From Gracilariopsis chorda (Eukaryota; Rhodophyta; Florideophyceae; Gracilariales; Gracilariaceae), in NCBI GenBank assembly GCA_003194525.1, contig NBIV01000101.1, forward strand, positions 1 through 64,000: DNA of 64,000 nt, given 5' to 3'. Of this stretch, positions 10,444 through 20,640 are shown in pieces. Position 1 is the stretch's first letter, and the number at the start of each line of letters is the position of its first letter. The position numbers and the translations under genes are program-made. Under the pieces are notes generated by a model that searched no databases, was not told the DNA's origin, and saw only the letters and a program-made list of their open reading frames with translations.

Positions 10444-12570
10444 GATTTCTAGTGGTTGTATGGCCGTTTTGACGCATTATGGAAATGGACAAAAGGGAGC
10501 AATGGTGGGAATGTTGTTATATAGTCGGCTGCGTCTTGTCATTTGGCGCGAAAGGGTTCCGGGCAGTTGTTATTTGTTGTCTACTGGGTGTTTCTACATT
10601 GTGGCGGGAGTTGGGTCTTTACATGAAAAATGTCCAATGGACAATTCGCTCGAAAATAGTGTCCCGGCCCCGGTTGTCTCAATTCATATGTAGAAAGGGC
10701 CTAAGAGACGAATGGTATAGCTTATTCTAAAATATTGCGTTCTTAATTTTGTTAAATTGAGCCCTTGAGGTTTTATGCATGTCACGAGTGTCGCCATATC
10801 TGTCGAAAGACACACTTATTTTTGACTAAAAGACATGGGGTAGTGCCTGGCGGCTAGACCGACACACGAAGCCAGCCAGAGCCGCCGGCGGTGCGTCCTG
10901 GATAATCTGACTGTCAGGTTCAGTGAAATGTGAACGTCTACACGTTTCACTGAGCCGCTGGCACAGCCATTCGCATTGAATGCTTTCTTCTCCGCCATGT
11001 TAAGATTTTGTGATAGTTACCAAGGGTACTACGCTTATCGATAGCAATACTGTTTACTGTTTTTCAACGTGTGCTGAACCGGTTAGAAGAGTGGCAAGCC
11101 GGGGTTCGAATCCCGAACTTCACAAAATGCACACGAAGGTGGTTACCGACTGAGCCATGACCGCTCACGGTGTGGTGACTCCAGGCCACCCCGCCGGAGA
11201 TGTTATTGTGACTCTGTGTGAGTGCCATCTGCAGCTAACATCATCACACAACGCTCGAACTTCCACGCTCGTTCAACCGCCCTGAAAGCGATGGATATAA
11301 CTGGTTATTCTTCATGACTCTTACCCGTGAGTACCGTGATACAGATTTAGCATACTCCGTTTCCTGTTGTCCTTGGTTAAAGCTTGCCGCCGTATAAAGG
11401 GCGTGTGCTGCTCCATTCTTATTAGTAACTCCAGCGCTGTCAATCCGTACCTTCACTTCAGACTCCCTCCCGAATCATCTTTATTTCGCTTTTCATATAT
11501 CTCAGGACTCCCAAACTATCTGAGATACCCCTTTCTTTTAAATCGCACCACCATCAGTGTTGGCCCCCAGGCACAAAATCCACTCACTTCTCCTTCAATC
11601 TAATTCTCATCACGACTGTAAGCAAGCGAAGACGCTGCAGCGCCAAGAATACTCTAGTGCCATTTTTGCCCTCACGAGACTCGTGCTCCCACTTCCACCA
11701 CCATTGTTCCAAGGAAAAACACTATCTGCCTCTCGAGAAAAGCAGCAGAAACAACTACCTCATACGTCACTCCAAACTCTCATCCCATCCAGGTATGAAC
11801 GTACCAACGGTACCCTTGTACCCTTGTAACTTGGGATAAGGTTACCCTTAGTACGTGCAATACACTTCGGACCTGAAGGTTTCTATTCTACGAATAAGGT
11901 GGACAGAAACCAAACTTCCAAACCAACCCTACCCTCAGCACCACACAAATGGTGTGGCCAACAATCTGCTTTTACGTCGCTTGCTCCATTTCACGTGCTG
12001 GAATTTGCCTCCACAACCGCTACTCGTCTTCCCAACGCTCATAAATGACAGGAAAAGACTGGTGTGGATTTCTTTACAAGAATGATCTAGACGAGAGATG
12101 TCCCTTGAGACACGAAACCGCTCGTTCTTTTGCTTTAGCCATTTACAAACCAACCAAGCGTACTAGATGTTTTGCCGTTTGGGCACGCCCGCAGAAAAGA
12201 ACCTCGGGAGATGGAACAGAGGCTCCACCGCACTATCAAATTTCTGATATGAGTACTCATACTGTTTGTGACGACAACTCAAGTAGGAAAGGTTCATAAC
12301 TCGTGTATGTTTCTGTGCAATCTTGGTGTTCCAGTATGTTCTTCCAGGCTGACTTGTAGCCCCATATCTGCACACCGATCACTGAACTCGGACATTCATC
12401 ACCGTAAGAAAATAGTGTACAGTACACCCTCTGAGGCATGTCCACCATCCGCACTCTGGGAGGAAGCATGAAGAACTTGTGTGTCTGATCTTAAAACGTT
12501 TTATCCGCAAGTACTACATTGTGCAACACGCACAATCAAACCTCAACTAGTACGCAGTCTATACAAGCCG
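10444..12570. other. intergenic region, no convincing gene
   Basis: About 2.1 kb of mixed-composition DNA with only short, unsupported ORFs. The one structured item is the tRNA-like/SINE-like patch at 11085-11165. The rest shows nothing I can name. Its right end is presumably the 3' flank of the reductase gene, whose stop is at 12571. Confidence 0.5.
11085..11165 (-). repeat. tRNA-like / SINE-like fragment
   Basis: On the minus strand TGGCTCAGTCGG matches the pol III A-box (TRGCNNAGYNGG). About 35 bases downstream is GGGATTCGAACCCC, a palindromic T-arm-like B-box (GGTTCGAATCC on the other strand). I cannot fold a complete cloverleaf with an anticodon arm, so it is more likely a tRNA-derived SINE head or a decayed tRNA than a working tRNA. 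Confidence 0.3.
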
Positions 12571-13821
12571 TTAAAACTCCCTGACCGGAGTTGGAAGTGG
12601 TTTTCCCTTGTAGGCCGCAACCAGGTTTTCCGACGCCAAAACTGCCATAGCGGTGCGAGTGCCCATAGAAGCGCTACCAATGTGGGGCAGAATGAAGCAA
12701 TTGGGAGTCTTCACCAACGGATGGTCCTTAGGCAACGGTTCGGGAGTAGTTACATCCAGCCCAGCCGAAAAGATTTCTCCCTGCTGCAAGGCCGCGAGAA
12801 GATCATCTTGATTGACCAGCTCACCCCTGGCTGGGTTGACGAAGACGGCAGATTTCTTCATCGCCTTGAACTTGCTCATATCAAACATATGATAAGTTTC
12901 CTTGTTGAGGGGACAAAGTGGAATGACAATGTCAGCCTCTTTGAGTAGGTAGTCTATCTCGACAAACTTGGCATCGAGCTTTTCTTCCAACTGCGGAACG
13001 CGCTCAATACCCCAGTAGATAATGTTACAATTGAAGGCGTGCAAACGACGGGCAACGGCGGATCCGATGCGACCCATGCCGATAATACCGACAGTGGCGT
13101 CGTGCACATCTTGGCCGCACATGCCCATGGGGGTCCAGGTGCCCCACGTTCCCTCAATGACGGAGGCAGTGGCTTCCTTGAAGCGGCGGCAAGCAGCCAA
13201 GACAAGCGCGACGGCTGTATCGGCGGTGGTCTCTGTGAGGACGTTGGGGGTATGAGAAACGGGGATTCCGCGCTTCTTGCACTCGGGGTAGTCGATGTGG
13301 TTGTATCCCACACTCATGGTGGAGATCATCTTGAGCCGTTCGCCGGCAGCATCGAGCACGTCTTTGCCAATCTTGTCGGTGAGGACACAGTACAGGGCAT
13401 CGCAACCAGAGGAAACCTTTTCGACGAGGGCTTCGTGGGGCATGGGATTGTCGGAGTCCCAGATGTCGAGGTCAAGATTGGCGTCACGCAGCATGTCCAT
13501 AGCCTTGGTCGGGACACGACGGGTGACGACCACGCGCCAGGGACTGGAGGTGGTGGGGTTTACCATGGTTACTGAGTATCGGAATGTGGGGGTTGGAGGA
13601 GGGTGATGGGTAGGACCGAGGGACGGAAGCAGAGGGGTGCGGGAGTGCGAGCGGGAAGGAGGAGCAGAACGGGGAAGGAGGAAACGAAGGCTAAGAAGGG
13701 GTGAAGAAAGGGCGAAGGCGGCGATCCTGCGGTGGAATGAGATCATGGAAGGCGGATGAGTGAGCGAGGGATGCGCACGCGGTGGGTGGCTGTGGACGCG
13801 CCATAAACAGTGACGTTTCAA
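12571..13821 (-). CDS. GRHPR: glyoxylate/hydroxypyruvate reductase (D-2-hydroxyacid dehydrogenase)
   Basis: Reduces glyoxylate to glycolate and hydroxypyruvate to D-glycerate with NAD(P)H. The 416-codon ORF has the D-isomer 2-hydroxyacid dehydrogenase layout: a split substrate domain around a Rossmann domain with GMGRIG at 248-253, catalytic Arg332 (NPARGELVN), Glu361 (DVTTPEPLP) and His380 (LPHIGSA). The end LDVTTPEPLP...LPHIGSA closely recalls animal GRHPR. Three in-frame ATGs are possible: residue 1, residue 26 (13746) and residue 86 (13566, good context). The conserved enzyme starts just after residue 86 and from there is 331 residues, the family's usual length (~330). Residues 26-85 are Arg/Ser/Pro-rich with few acids, like an organelle-targeting presequence. 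Dual targeting by alternative starts is therefore plausible but inferred. It is divergent from the aminotransferase at 14535, with no introns seen. Confidence 0.9.
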   Translation of the reverse strand: MKRHCLWRVHSHPPRAHPSLTHPPSMISFHRRIAAFALSSPLLSLRFLLPRSAPPSRSHSRTPLLPSLGPTHHPPPTPTFRYSVTMVNPTTSSPWRVVVTRRVPTKAMDMLRDANLDLDIWDSDNPMPHEALVEKVSSGCDALYCVLTDKIGKDVLDAAGERLKMISTMSVGYNHIDYPECKKRGIPVSHTPNVLTETTADTAVALVLAACRRFKEATASVIEGTWGTWTPMGMCGQDVHDATVGIIGMGRIGSAVARRLHAFNCNIIYWGIERVPQLEEKLDAKFVEIDYLLKEADIVIPLCPLNKETYHMFDMSKFKAMKKSAVFVNPARGELVNQDDLLAALQQGEIFSAGLDVTTPEPLPKDHPLVKTPNCFILPHIGSASMGTRTAMAVLASENLVAAYKGKPLPTPVREF

Positions 13822-14534
13822 TCTGGGGCGGTGTCATTGCATCGTGTGCACGTGGCGCGGCGCTGAACTGTCACGCAGCAGCCGTGCGTGAAATATCCGG
13901 CGGACTGGTGGACGAACGGGAAGCGCCTCCTCGTCCAACCGTTGCCGCCCGTCGCGCCGCGGTAACGCGCGCGGCCGCCCGCGGTATGAAGCGGCGTGCA
14001 TTGGGCCAATCGCCGCGCAGGTCCGCCTCCGCGCCTCTCGCGCGCTGCCACTTGGCACTCGACTCGCCTCCGGAGCGTAAATGGCGCGCCTATTCGCGGT
14101 CACGCGGCGTGACCGTACCCTCAGGCGCAACACACACGCGTCCCACCTGTGCCGTTTCCACTGGCCGGTGTAGTCATGCGCACCGTTGATTGGCCGTTGA
14201 AATCAGCGCCAGGGCACAACCCCGTCACGCCGCCGCTCGTTCGCGCCCAACCGTCGCATACGCTGCAAAATGCACCAGTCGTCTTCCGTCGCGCCGTTAT
14301 CTCCCCACCTCATCCCCCCACGCCGGCCGCCCCATTCACCACCCACTACGGCGTCCGTACATCCCCTACCTAACCTAACCACCATTCATCTCCCCTCACC
14401 TCCTATTTAAGGCTTCCACTTATCCGCCCTTCGCTCACCCCCCCGCGCTGAAGCGTTCACCCCTCCTCCAAAGCTCAACTGCCGCTTTAACCCTTCCATC
14501 TCCCTTAGCTTCTCGCGTCATCTTACCTTACGAA
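13822..14534. promoter_or_regulatory. divergent promoter region between reductase and aminotransferase
   Basis: 713 bases separate the two divergent start codons. The reductase side (about 13830-14340) is strongly GC- and CpG-rich, and CCAAT-type motifs (GGCCAATC near 14004, GATTGGCC near 14188) are present. The aminotransferase side becomes pyrimidine-rich, with CTATTTAAGG at about 14402-14411 as a TATA-like element some 125 bases before its ATG, and a C/T-rich leader follows. This suggests a shared bidirectional promoter. Transcription starts are not visible. Confidence 0.5.
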
Positions 14535-15776
14535 ATGGGATCAGTTGCAAACTTCCACGAGCCCCTTGCCGAGCGTCTTGGTCGCCTCGGTACCGAGACC
14601 GCTTACGCAGTCGCTCTTGAAGCTGGAAAGATAAAGGACACCGGTAAGACTGTCTACCCTTTCCACATTGGCGACCTTAACTTCCGCACCCCCAAGGTTG
14701 TCGTAGACGCCTGCAAGCAGGCCCTTGATGATGGCTTCACTGGCTACTGCCCGGCAGCTGGCATCCCCTCCCTCCGCGCCGCCCTAGCCGACCACTACAA
14801 CCAGGTCTTCGGCTTGGAGTACTCGGCTTCAAACGTCTCCATCCAAAGTGGTGGCAAACCTGGAATTGGCAAGTTCCTAATGTGTGTTTGCAATGAGGGC
14901 GACGAGGTCCTCTTCCCTAGCCCTGGTTACCCCATCTACGAAAGCATGGCTCGCTTCCTCAACACCAAGCCCGTCCCGTACTGCTACAAGGAGACTGAAG
15001 ACGGATTTGTTCTCGACATTGAAGACCTTTCTTCAAAGGTTACCAACCGTACCAAGGCCATTTTCCTCAACAACTTCCAAAACCCCATGGGTGTCGCCCA
15101 CACTCGACATGAATTCGAAGACATTGCCGCCCTCTGCATTGAGAAAGACCTTCTCGTCTTTTCAGATGACCCCTACTACCAGATTGTTTTCTCTGACTTC
15201 CCCCGCAATGACTTCTTGCACATCGCCAAATTGCCCGGCATGTTGTCTCGTACCATTTGTGACTACACTTTCTCAAAGAGCTTTGCCATGACCGGATGGC
15301 GTCTCGGAGGTGTGCTCGGTCCCAAGTGGCTCATCGACCAGGTTACCAAGATTAACACCAACGACGAGGCCTGCACTACACACTTTGTGCAAGTGGCAGG
15401 TGTCACAGCACTCACTGACCCGGCGGCAGCTAAGTTTACTAAAGATATGGTCTCTGACCTGGAAGAACGTCGGGATGTGTTGTACGACGTTCTCAACGAA
15501 GTTCCCGGCTTCAAGGCTATTAAGCCGAAGGCCACCTTCTACATGGTGTGCAACGTCACGGAAGCCATGTCCAAGATGGAGATTACTGACATTGAGAAGT
15601 TCCGGTCAAAGGTATTGTCTAATACCGGAGTTTCATTCTGCACCAGGGCGCACTTTGGAACTCCAATTGCAGGGGAGACGGAAATGTATGTACGATTTGC
15701 TTTCTCTGGTGTGACTGTGGATCAGATTAAGGCTGCTGGCAAGTCCTTGAAACCATACATCTCTCAGTTCTTCTGA
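14535..15776 (+). CDS. class I/II aminotransferase (aspartate aminotransferase-like, PLP fold type I)
   Basis: A 413-residue PLP-dependent transaminase that moves an amino group from an amino acid to a 2-oxo acid. Diagnostic features are the GYCPAAGIPSLRAALADHY substrate/cofactor segment (70-88), NPMG (183-186), SDDPYY (210-215) supplying the Asp and Tyr that hold PLP, SKSFAMTGWRLGG with Schiff-base Lys248, and Arg387 (MYVRFAF), which binds the substrate carboxylate. Length and motif spacing match the bacterial/archaeal-type I-gamma aspartate/aromatic family rather than the animal cytosolic AST. Exact substrate cannot be read from sequence. There is no clear targeting peptide, so it is probably cytosolic. 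The ATG at 14535 is the first after the pyrimidine-rich leader. The divergent reductase neighbour consumes hydroxypyruvate or glyoxylate, both partners of transaminases, so co-regulation in serine/glycine metabolism is plausible. Confidence 0.9.
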   Translation: MGSVANFHEPLAERLGRLGTETAYAVALEAGKIKDTGKTVYPFHIGDLNFRTPKVVVDACKQALDDGFTGYCPAAGIPSLRAALADHYNQVFGLEYSASNVSIQSGGKPGIGKFLMCVCNEGDEVLFPSPGYPIYESMARFLNTKPVPYCYKETEDGFVLDIEDLSSKVTNRTKAIFLNNFQNPMGVAHTRHEFEDIAALCIEKDLLVFSDDPYYQIVFSDFPRNDFLHIAKLPGMLSRTICDYTFSKSFAMTGWRLGGVLGPKWLIDQVTKINTNDEACTTHFVQVAGVTALTDPAAAKFTKDMVSDLEERRDVLYDVLNEVPGFKAIKPKATFYMVCNVTEAMSKMEITDIEKFRSKVLSNTGVSFCTRAHFGTPIAGETEMYVRFAFSGVTVDQIKAAGKSLKPYISQFF

Positions 15777-17582
15777 GCAGCTTGTAATTGGAGTACGGAA
15801 GTGGTTTCCTCGTTTATTCTATGGGAAGGTATATTAGCATTTTCTTTCGGTAGTGTCTACCTTATCTGTTAAACAGCGTTTTTTTTTTGCAATGTATAGT
15901 CTCCTTTGGTGTCTGTTGTGGACCTCGGATGCTGTCACTCTTGTCTCGTGACATGTAAAGCACATGAAAACATGTTGCGTGGGCCGTTTGTTCTGCGGGC
16001 TGTTGAGAGTGGAATTGTGGTTCCATACTTGATGTTGGCTAGCAGAGAGGGAGCAGGTTGTACGACTTCGAGGTCAACAGGAGTTGTGTTGCAAAATGCG
16101 TGTGCTGCAGGAGGAGCTACGCGTGAAGTGGGAAGATGACGAGGACGGCAAACATGTGTTCGGTGGGTCGCTTGTTTAAAGATTCAGGCAGTTTGTTGGT
16201 ATACTGTACAAGTACAGACCTGGGGGGTGCTCCGTTTGACTGCTTTCGAAGCGTAACGTTCTTACAAGCCGTCACCATGGTGGCCCGTTTCGTAGTTTGG
16301 TGTGTTCGTGTACATGTAGAATGATAAATCGAGGGGATAAAAAAAAACGATCTACCGACAAGGACTGCGCAGAAGTGGTTGTGAGCGTACACGGGCGACA
16401 ATCTGGTTGAGGGTACGGGGTTGATGTACTTGCCTGCTTACCGAGACGTGAAAAATCTCACTCTTCTTTTGGCTTTTGGCGTGTAACAAAGAAGTTATAA
16501 GACGACTATAGAACAGCGAGCGAGCATTATAGGTTTCAGGACTGACACTTGAAGATTACCAACGGATTTTTTCCCACGTAGCGAAGCATGTCAGTTCGAC
16601 GGCAGACTTTTTTTTGTCGAAACGGAAAACGCGAGGGGAGATATTGAAGGGTCTCGAGTTCAGCGAGGTTTCCGTGCACTTTTGATGCGAGTAAGAGTAA
16701 CTCTACTGTGCGGCTGGTGACTACGCGGGTATTCTTGTGTAAAGGCGGTGCGCAGCATCGCTCATGAGATACTTCTCCCTACATGAGATTTGTGCGCGGA
16801 GTGCTTCTTTAATTTCTCGCAGTGCGCGAGGTGTTGGTGAGAAAGCTAAGAAATTGGTGGCAGGGGTGTCGCAAGTGCAAGTGAGGTTGAGACCTTGGGG
16901 TCGGTTGGCTGTAGGATGGTGCCAGTCGATGGGGGTGGACTGAGTGAATAAAGGCTAAGTCGTTTGTCGTTTGAGGTGGCTTTAAATGCGGAAGGAGACG
17001 CGGCTTTGCGTGTGAGACCATAACCACTTATTATACAAGTACACGCACTGATCGTCGGTTGAGCTCCGGCTGTACCGTTGTACCTTCGTAATAGATGGCG
17101 GTGAAGTTCGCAGCTGAGCGCCAAGCTGGCGATAAGGAGAAGAAGAAAAGGCGCTCCTTTGATTACATGTATTACACGTGTCACGTCTGCACAGCAATAT
17201 GCACAGCGTGGACACGTTGCAGTGTTGGAGTGTGTTGTAAGGCAACGTGTCCAGCGCAGCGGCGAGAAGCGCTGGTGCGCGCCGTCACACGCACAGCGCA
17301 GCGTCGACACCGCATTTTTCGCTTTGCGTGTAAGGTTTGTTTGCGCGCGCAGCGCACACGCACACCCACCAGTCCCGCACACACACCGTCCGTCGCTTGC
17401 AGCCACCGCCCGACTCACTCTTCCTCGGCCCCTCTCCTCATCCCGCCCACAGCCCGCCCTCCCCCAACCCCCACCTTCCGCTCCCCTTCTCCGCCATCGC
17501 TTTCCCCCTCTCTCCTTCACCCCCTCAACCCCTTCCTCACCGTCTCCCCGTTTCCCCCTCTTCCCCCACCCCACCCGCGCAA
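15777..17582. other. intergenic region and pyrimidine-rich leader of the RRM gene
   Basis: About 1.8 kb with the 3' flank of the aminotransferase gene (T-run near 15883) and no convincing gene. From about 17395 to 17582 the plus strand is very C/T-rich, a likely 5' leader of the RRM gene. Long open frames overlapping it (17337 onward plus, 16846-17865 minus) are low-complexity by-products of this composition. Confidence 0.5.
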
Positions 17583-18467
17583 ATGAACCACGAAGCCATG
17601 CTCGACCACCACGATTCCGCTCCCCCACCAACCCACCCTTCCTCCTTTCGTCGCCGTCCCATCGTCGTCCGAGACCCCAAGACAGGCGAGACCCGTCTCG
17701 TGGGCGGTGGTCCCCCCGGTCCTGCCGCCAGACGCCCCAATTTCTCCACCGCCTCGGCTCCCTCGCAACCGCCTCCGTCCGGCTATCGCTACCGCTCCGG
17801 TTTCGACGCGGACTACGACCGTCAGCAGAACCCGTACCCCCCCTTCGACGACCAGGGCCGCGCACCCATCATGAAAATCGTCTCCGGCTACCGTGGCCGT
17901 CAAATCGTCGTCCGTGACCCTTCACGCAGACCTCAGCCGCCGGCACAACCCCAGGGCGCCAATCTCGGTGTGCGAGGCGGCGTCCGCAAGAACTATTACG
18001 ACCGCAAAGGCACTAGATCCTCCCCCTACTCGGAGGAGTACGAAGATGACCGACGCCCCGACTATTACGAAGACGAGGACGAGGACAGGCTCTACCAGCA
18101 CGAACGAGACAGCGACTATGACAGGGACCATCGTATGAACGACTACGATCGTCCTTATGAAGGCCAGCACGGTTACTATCGACGAAACCGCTCGGACGTG
18201 CAGAATGACGATGAGGATCTTACCGGAAAGGTTGTTTTTGTTGATAATCTGAGTGATGATGTTACCACTACTGGTCTGGCTGATCTGTTTGGAATGGTCG
18301 GTGCTGTCAAGGAGCTTCGTCTTTTGTATGACAGAGACGGCAACCCCAACGGCTCTGCAGACATTGTCTTCCAGAGACGTGCCGATGCTGAGGCTGCTAT
18401 CAAGACTTTGGACAACGTCCCGCTCAACAATCGCCCTATGCGTCTCAGTATGGGCAACGGGCTCTAG
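17583..18467 (+). CDS. ALYREF-like RRM RNA-binding protein
   Basis: A 294-residue protein from the ATG at 17583. The open frame runs further upstream, but that part is low-complexity Pro/Ser leader. One RRM sits at the C-terminus (about 216-291): RNP2 VVFVDNL 217-223 and RNP1-like NGSADIVFQ 256-264, the GSADI(V)F form typical of the ALY/REF mRNA-export adaptor family. The rest is Arg/Tyr/Asp/Pro-rich and disordered, with acidic-Arg mixed runs at 150-205 and a repeated IVVRDP motif (27-32 and 108-113). Likely nuclear, coupling splicing/transcription to export through the TREX complex. It differs from ALYREF in having the RRM at the very end with no C-terminal UAP56-binding tail visible. A generic hnRNP/SR-like role is the alternative. 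Confidence 0.7.
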   Translation: MNHEAMLDHHDSAPPPTHPSSFRRRPIVVRDPKTGETRLVGGGPPGPAARRPNFSTASAPSQPPPSGYRYRSGFDADYDRQQNPYPPFDDQGRAPIMKIVSGYRGRQIVVRDPSRRPQPPAQPQGANLGVRGGVRKNYYDRKGTRSSPYSEEYEDDRRPDYYEDEDEDRLYQHERDSDYDRDHRMNDYDRPYEGQHGYYRRNRSDVQNDDEDLTGKVVFVDNLSDDVTTTGLADLFGMVGAVKELRLLYDRDGNPNGSADIVFQRRADAEAAIKTLDNVPLNNRPMRLSMGNGL

Positions 18468-18724
18468 TTTATCTCTCGTTTGTCTGTCTATACCGCTCTC
18501 GTCGTCACCGGTTTTCCACGAGAAGGGAAAGAACAGTCTCTCTGGGATTGCGCGCCGGGCTTCCTGCACCGTGTGTCGCGCTAATGAGTGTTGTTGCGTC
18601 GTGCATGAGATGGCACGCAGCCCCCTTGTGTGCAACACTGAAGGTTTGGGTACAGAGTGCCTCACGGCCAACTTGTGATGTTTTTGGATGCAAATTGTTC
18701 TTGAGGTTTCCATGGTAAAGGTAT

Positions 18725-18767
<43 letters not shown>

Positions 18768-20640
18768 TTGAGAATGCGAACAGAGTGAGTGCAAGGGTAG
18801 GGATGCGACTGCCAGACAGTCGTATCACACGTTTTCCACTGAATCGTGGAGCATGTTCTTTTTTGTGTGTGTGAGTGATCAACCGTATACTACGGGACTG
18901 TGTGTAGGTCTGCTGTTTAGGTGTGTGTCTTGTTTGTTTTGTTGTGTGTCTTGTGTCTGCGTACGTGCGTTTGTTGTTTTAATAATGGGGTTTGTGTAGG
19001 CATCTGGTTGGTGCAGTAGCGATGTAATGGAGGATGCTACCCTATCTGTTGGACAGAGGGATGGCGGGTGTGTGACAGAAACCGAAAGCACCCCTATCTC
19101 CAGAGACGCATTCTGAGCGCTACGCGTGTGAATAGGTCGATTATCTGTGACAATCTCCTCGGCGTACCTAAGAAATGCGGTTGCTGAAGAGATATTTTTG
19201 CAAAGTGGGAACGCAACGTTACCCGCTTGAACGCTGAAGATGCACTTCACTGTTCGAGCAGCTGTTGTGGAAGATCCCTGCGGGTCACAGGCCGCTCCAG
19301 TCTACACTATGGCCGTTGTCGAAGGCATATCTAATTTGACTTAGTCCATTACCCCCTGCCAGTATCTCCATTGCTGTTATGAGGGCGCACGTCGCTCAAA
19401 TAAGGCTTCGTGGTACAATTTAATCCTGTTGAGGACCTTTTCATCGTCAGGATCGCCGAGATGATCTTCCAGGGAAAGCCCATCATCCCATTTCGTTTCT
19501 AACGCAAGTCGTCTTATTCCGGCTTTTCTCCGTTACTCTTTCTCCATTCCCTGGAGGACATGGGGCAAGGCGGAATTCTATGTATCGCTTTGTGCTACCC
19601 AGAAGCAGTGGCGGCGTCCTAATCAACCTTGCCTCTTCGCTCTTGGCGATTTCAGCAATAGAACTAACTCGCACCACGCAATTTCTTCAGATCCCGCGTA
19701 ATGTGCGTAGAAAAATCCCTCCCAAATCGCGAAAATTCAGATCAGATGCCGCACCCTGTTGTCTTGCAAGGGGCCATTTTGTGATAGCGCGCAATCTCAG
19801 AGGGTTATGCACCTTCGATCCCCAGAGTAATAATGAACCGTTGTGAAAAAGTCAGAGAAAAGTTGGAAGGACCTGTGAAGAGCCTTGTGCCGTTTGCCCA
19901 CTGTTTCGCACAGCGTAGCGTAACGGCATCCCCGGACTTTTTTGGAGGTTCGACAGAGGCTCAAGGTCGATCTCGTCACTCAGCCGCCGGTTGGTCAGAG
20001 GCCCCAGAGTCGTTGGAAGACTAAGTTACTTCAAAAATAACGCAAACTACCACTTCTCAGGTTTACGTGGGTCGTTCTACTAGCTTACATCTAGTGTCGA
20101 CCTACATGCAGAATTGAAGAGCTTTCTGTCAGTGGTCAGGCATAGACTTGAGACACCGCTGATCACCAAGTCATGAAGTGTAGCAACCGTTTTTTGAGCC
20201 CCGGTGATACGTCGTTCCGCCTGCAAAGGAATAGCAAGGGCCTGGGGGTGTAAATAGATAGGAGAGAAGAAATGGCCGGCTTGGGTGTCGGAATGCTTGG
20301 GGGGAGAGAAACGCTTTGATAAGGACTCCCAACACGCTTTCGGAAATAGTAGTGTGCACCCATAGGCAACAGCGTTTTCGCGATTCGACTCGTTCACAGT
20401 TGAAAGCAACAATTGCAGAGGTCGTGTCCTGTCCAGTGTGACACATGTTCAGTGCCAACTTCAGGGGACCGATTGCAAAGAAACACCTACATAGAGGAAG
20501 ATACTATACAGCATATGGTTGACAAGGCCCCACAGTTTCACAGCCTTCTAAGCGCTAAAGCATAGCTTAAATTTTGTAAGGGGCTTAAGGCTTATCGTGT
20601 TCAAGTCGAGTTGTATACCTGATAACCCTTAACGTTACAG
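18468..20640. other. intergenic region with GT microsatellite
   Basis: About 2.2 kb between the RRM gene and the convergent eIF3g gene. It holds the 3' flank of the RRM gene and a (GT)n tract (18728-18766), followed by more GT-rich sequence to about 18990. Only short unsupported ORFs are present, and no RNA gene was recognised. Confidence 0.5.
18728..18766. repeat. (GT)n microsatellite
   Basis: An uninterrupted GT dinucleotide run of about 39 bases roughly 260 bases after the RRM gene stop. Confidence 0.95.

Noticed and set aside
11085-11165. A working tRNA gene
   Set aside because: A- and B-box-like strings are present, but no anticodon arm or acceptor stem can be formed, so only a SINE-like fragment is called.
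13039-13575. 178-codon plus-strand open frame
   Set aside because: Antisense shadow of the reductase gene; Gly/His-rich with no family resemblance.
17337-17582. Upstream extension of the RRM protein by 82 residues
   Set aside because: Pure Pro/Ser/His low complexity from a pyrimidine-rich leader. The ATG at 17583 gives a compact protein with normal composition.
16846-17865. 339-codon minus-strand open frame
   Set aside because: Overlaps the RRM gene on the other strand. The translation is Arg/Gly low complexity from the C/T-rich leader, with no domain.
17922-18794. 290-codon minus-strand open frame including a His-Thr run
   Set aside because: Antisense shadow of the RRM gene plus the GT microsatellite.
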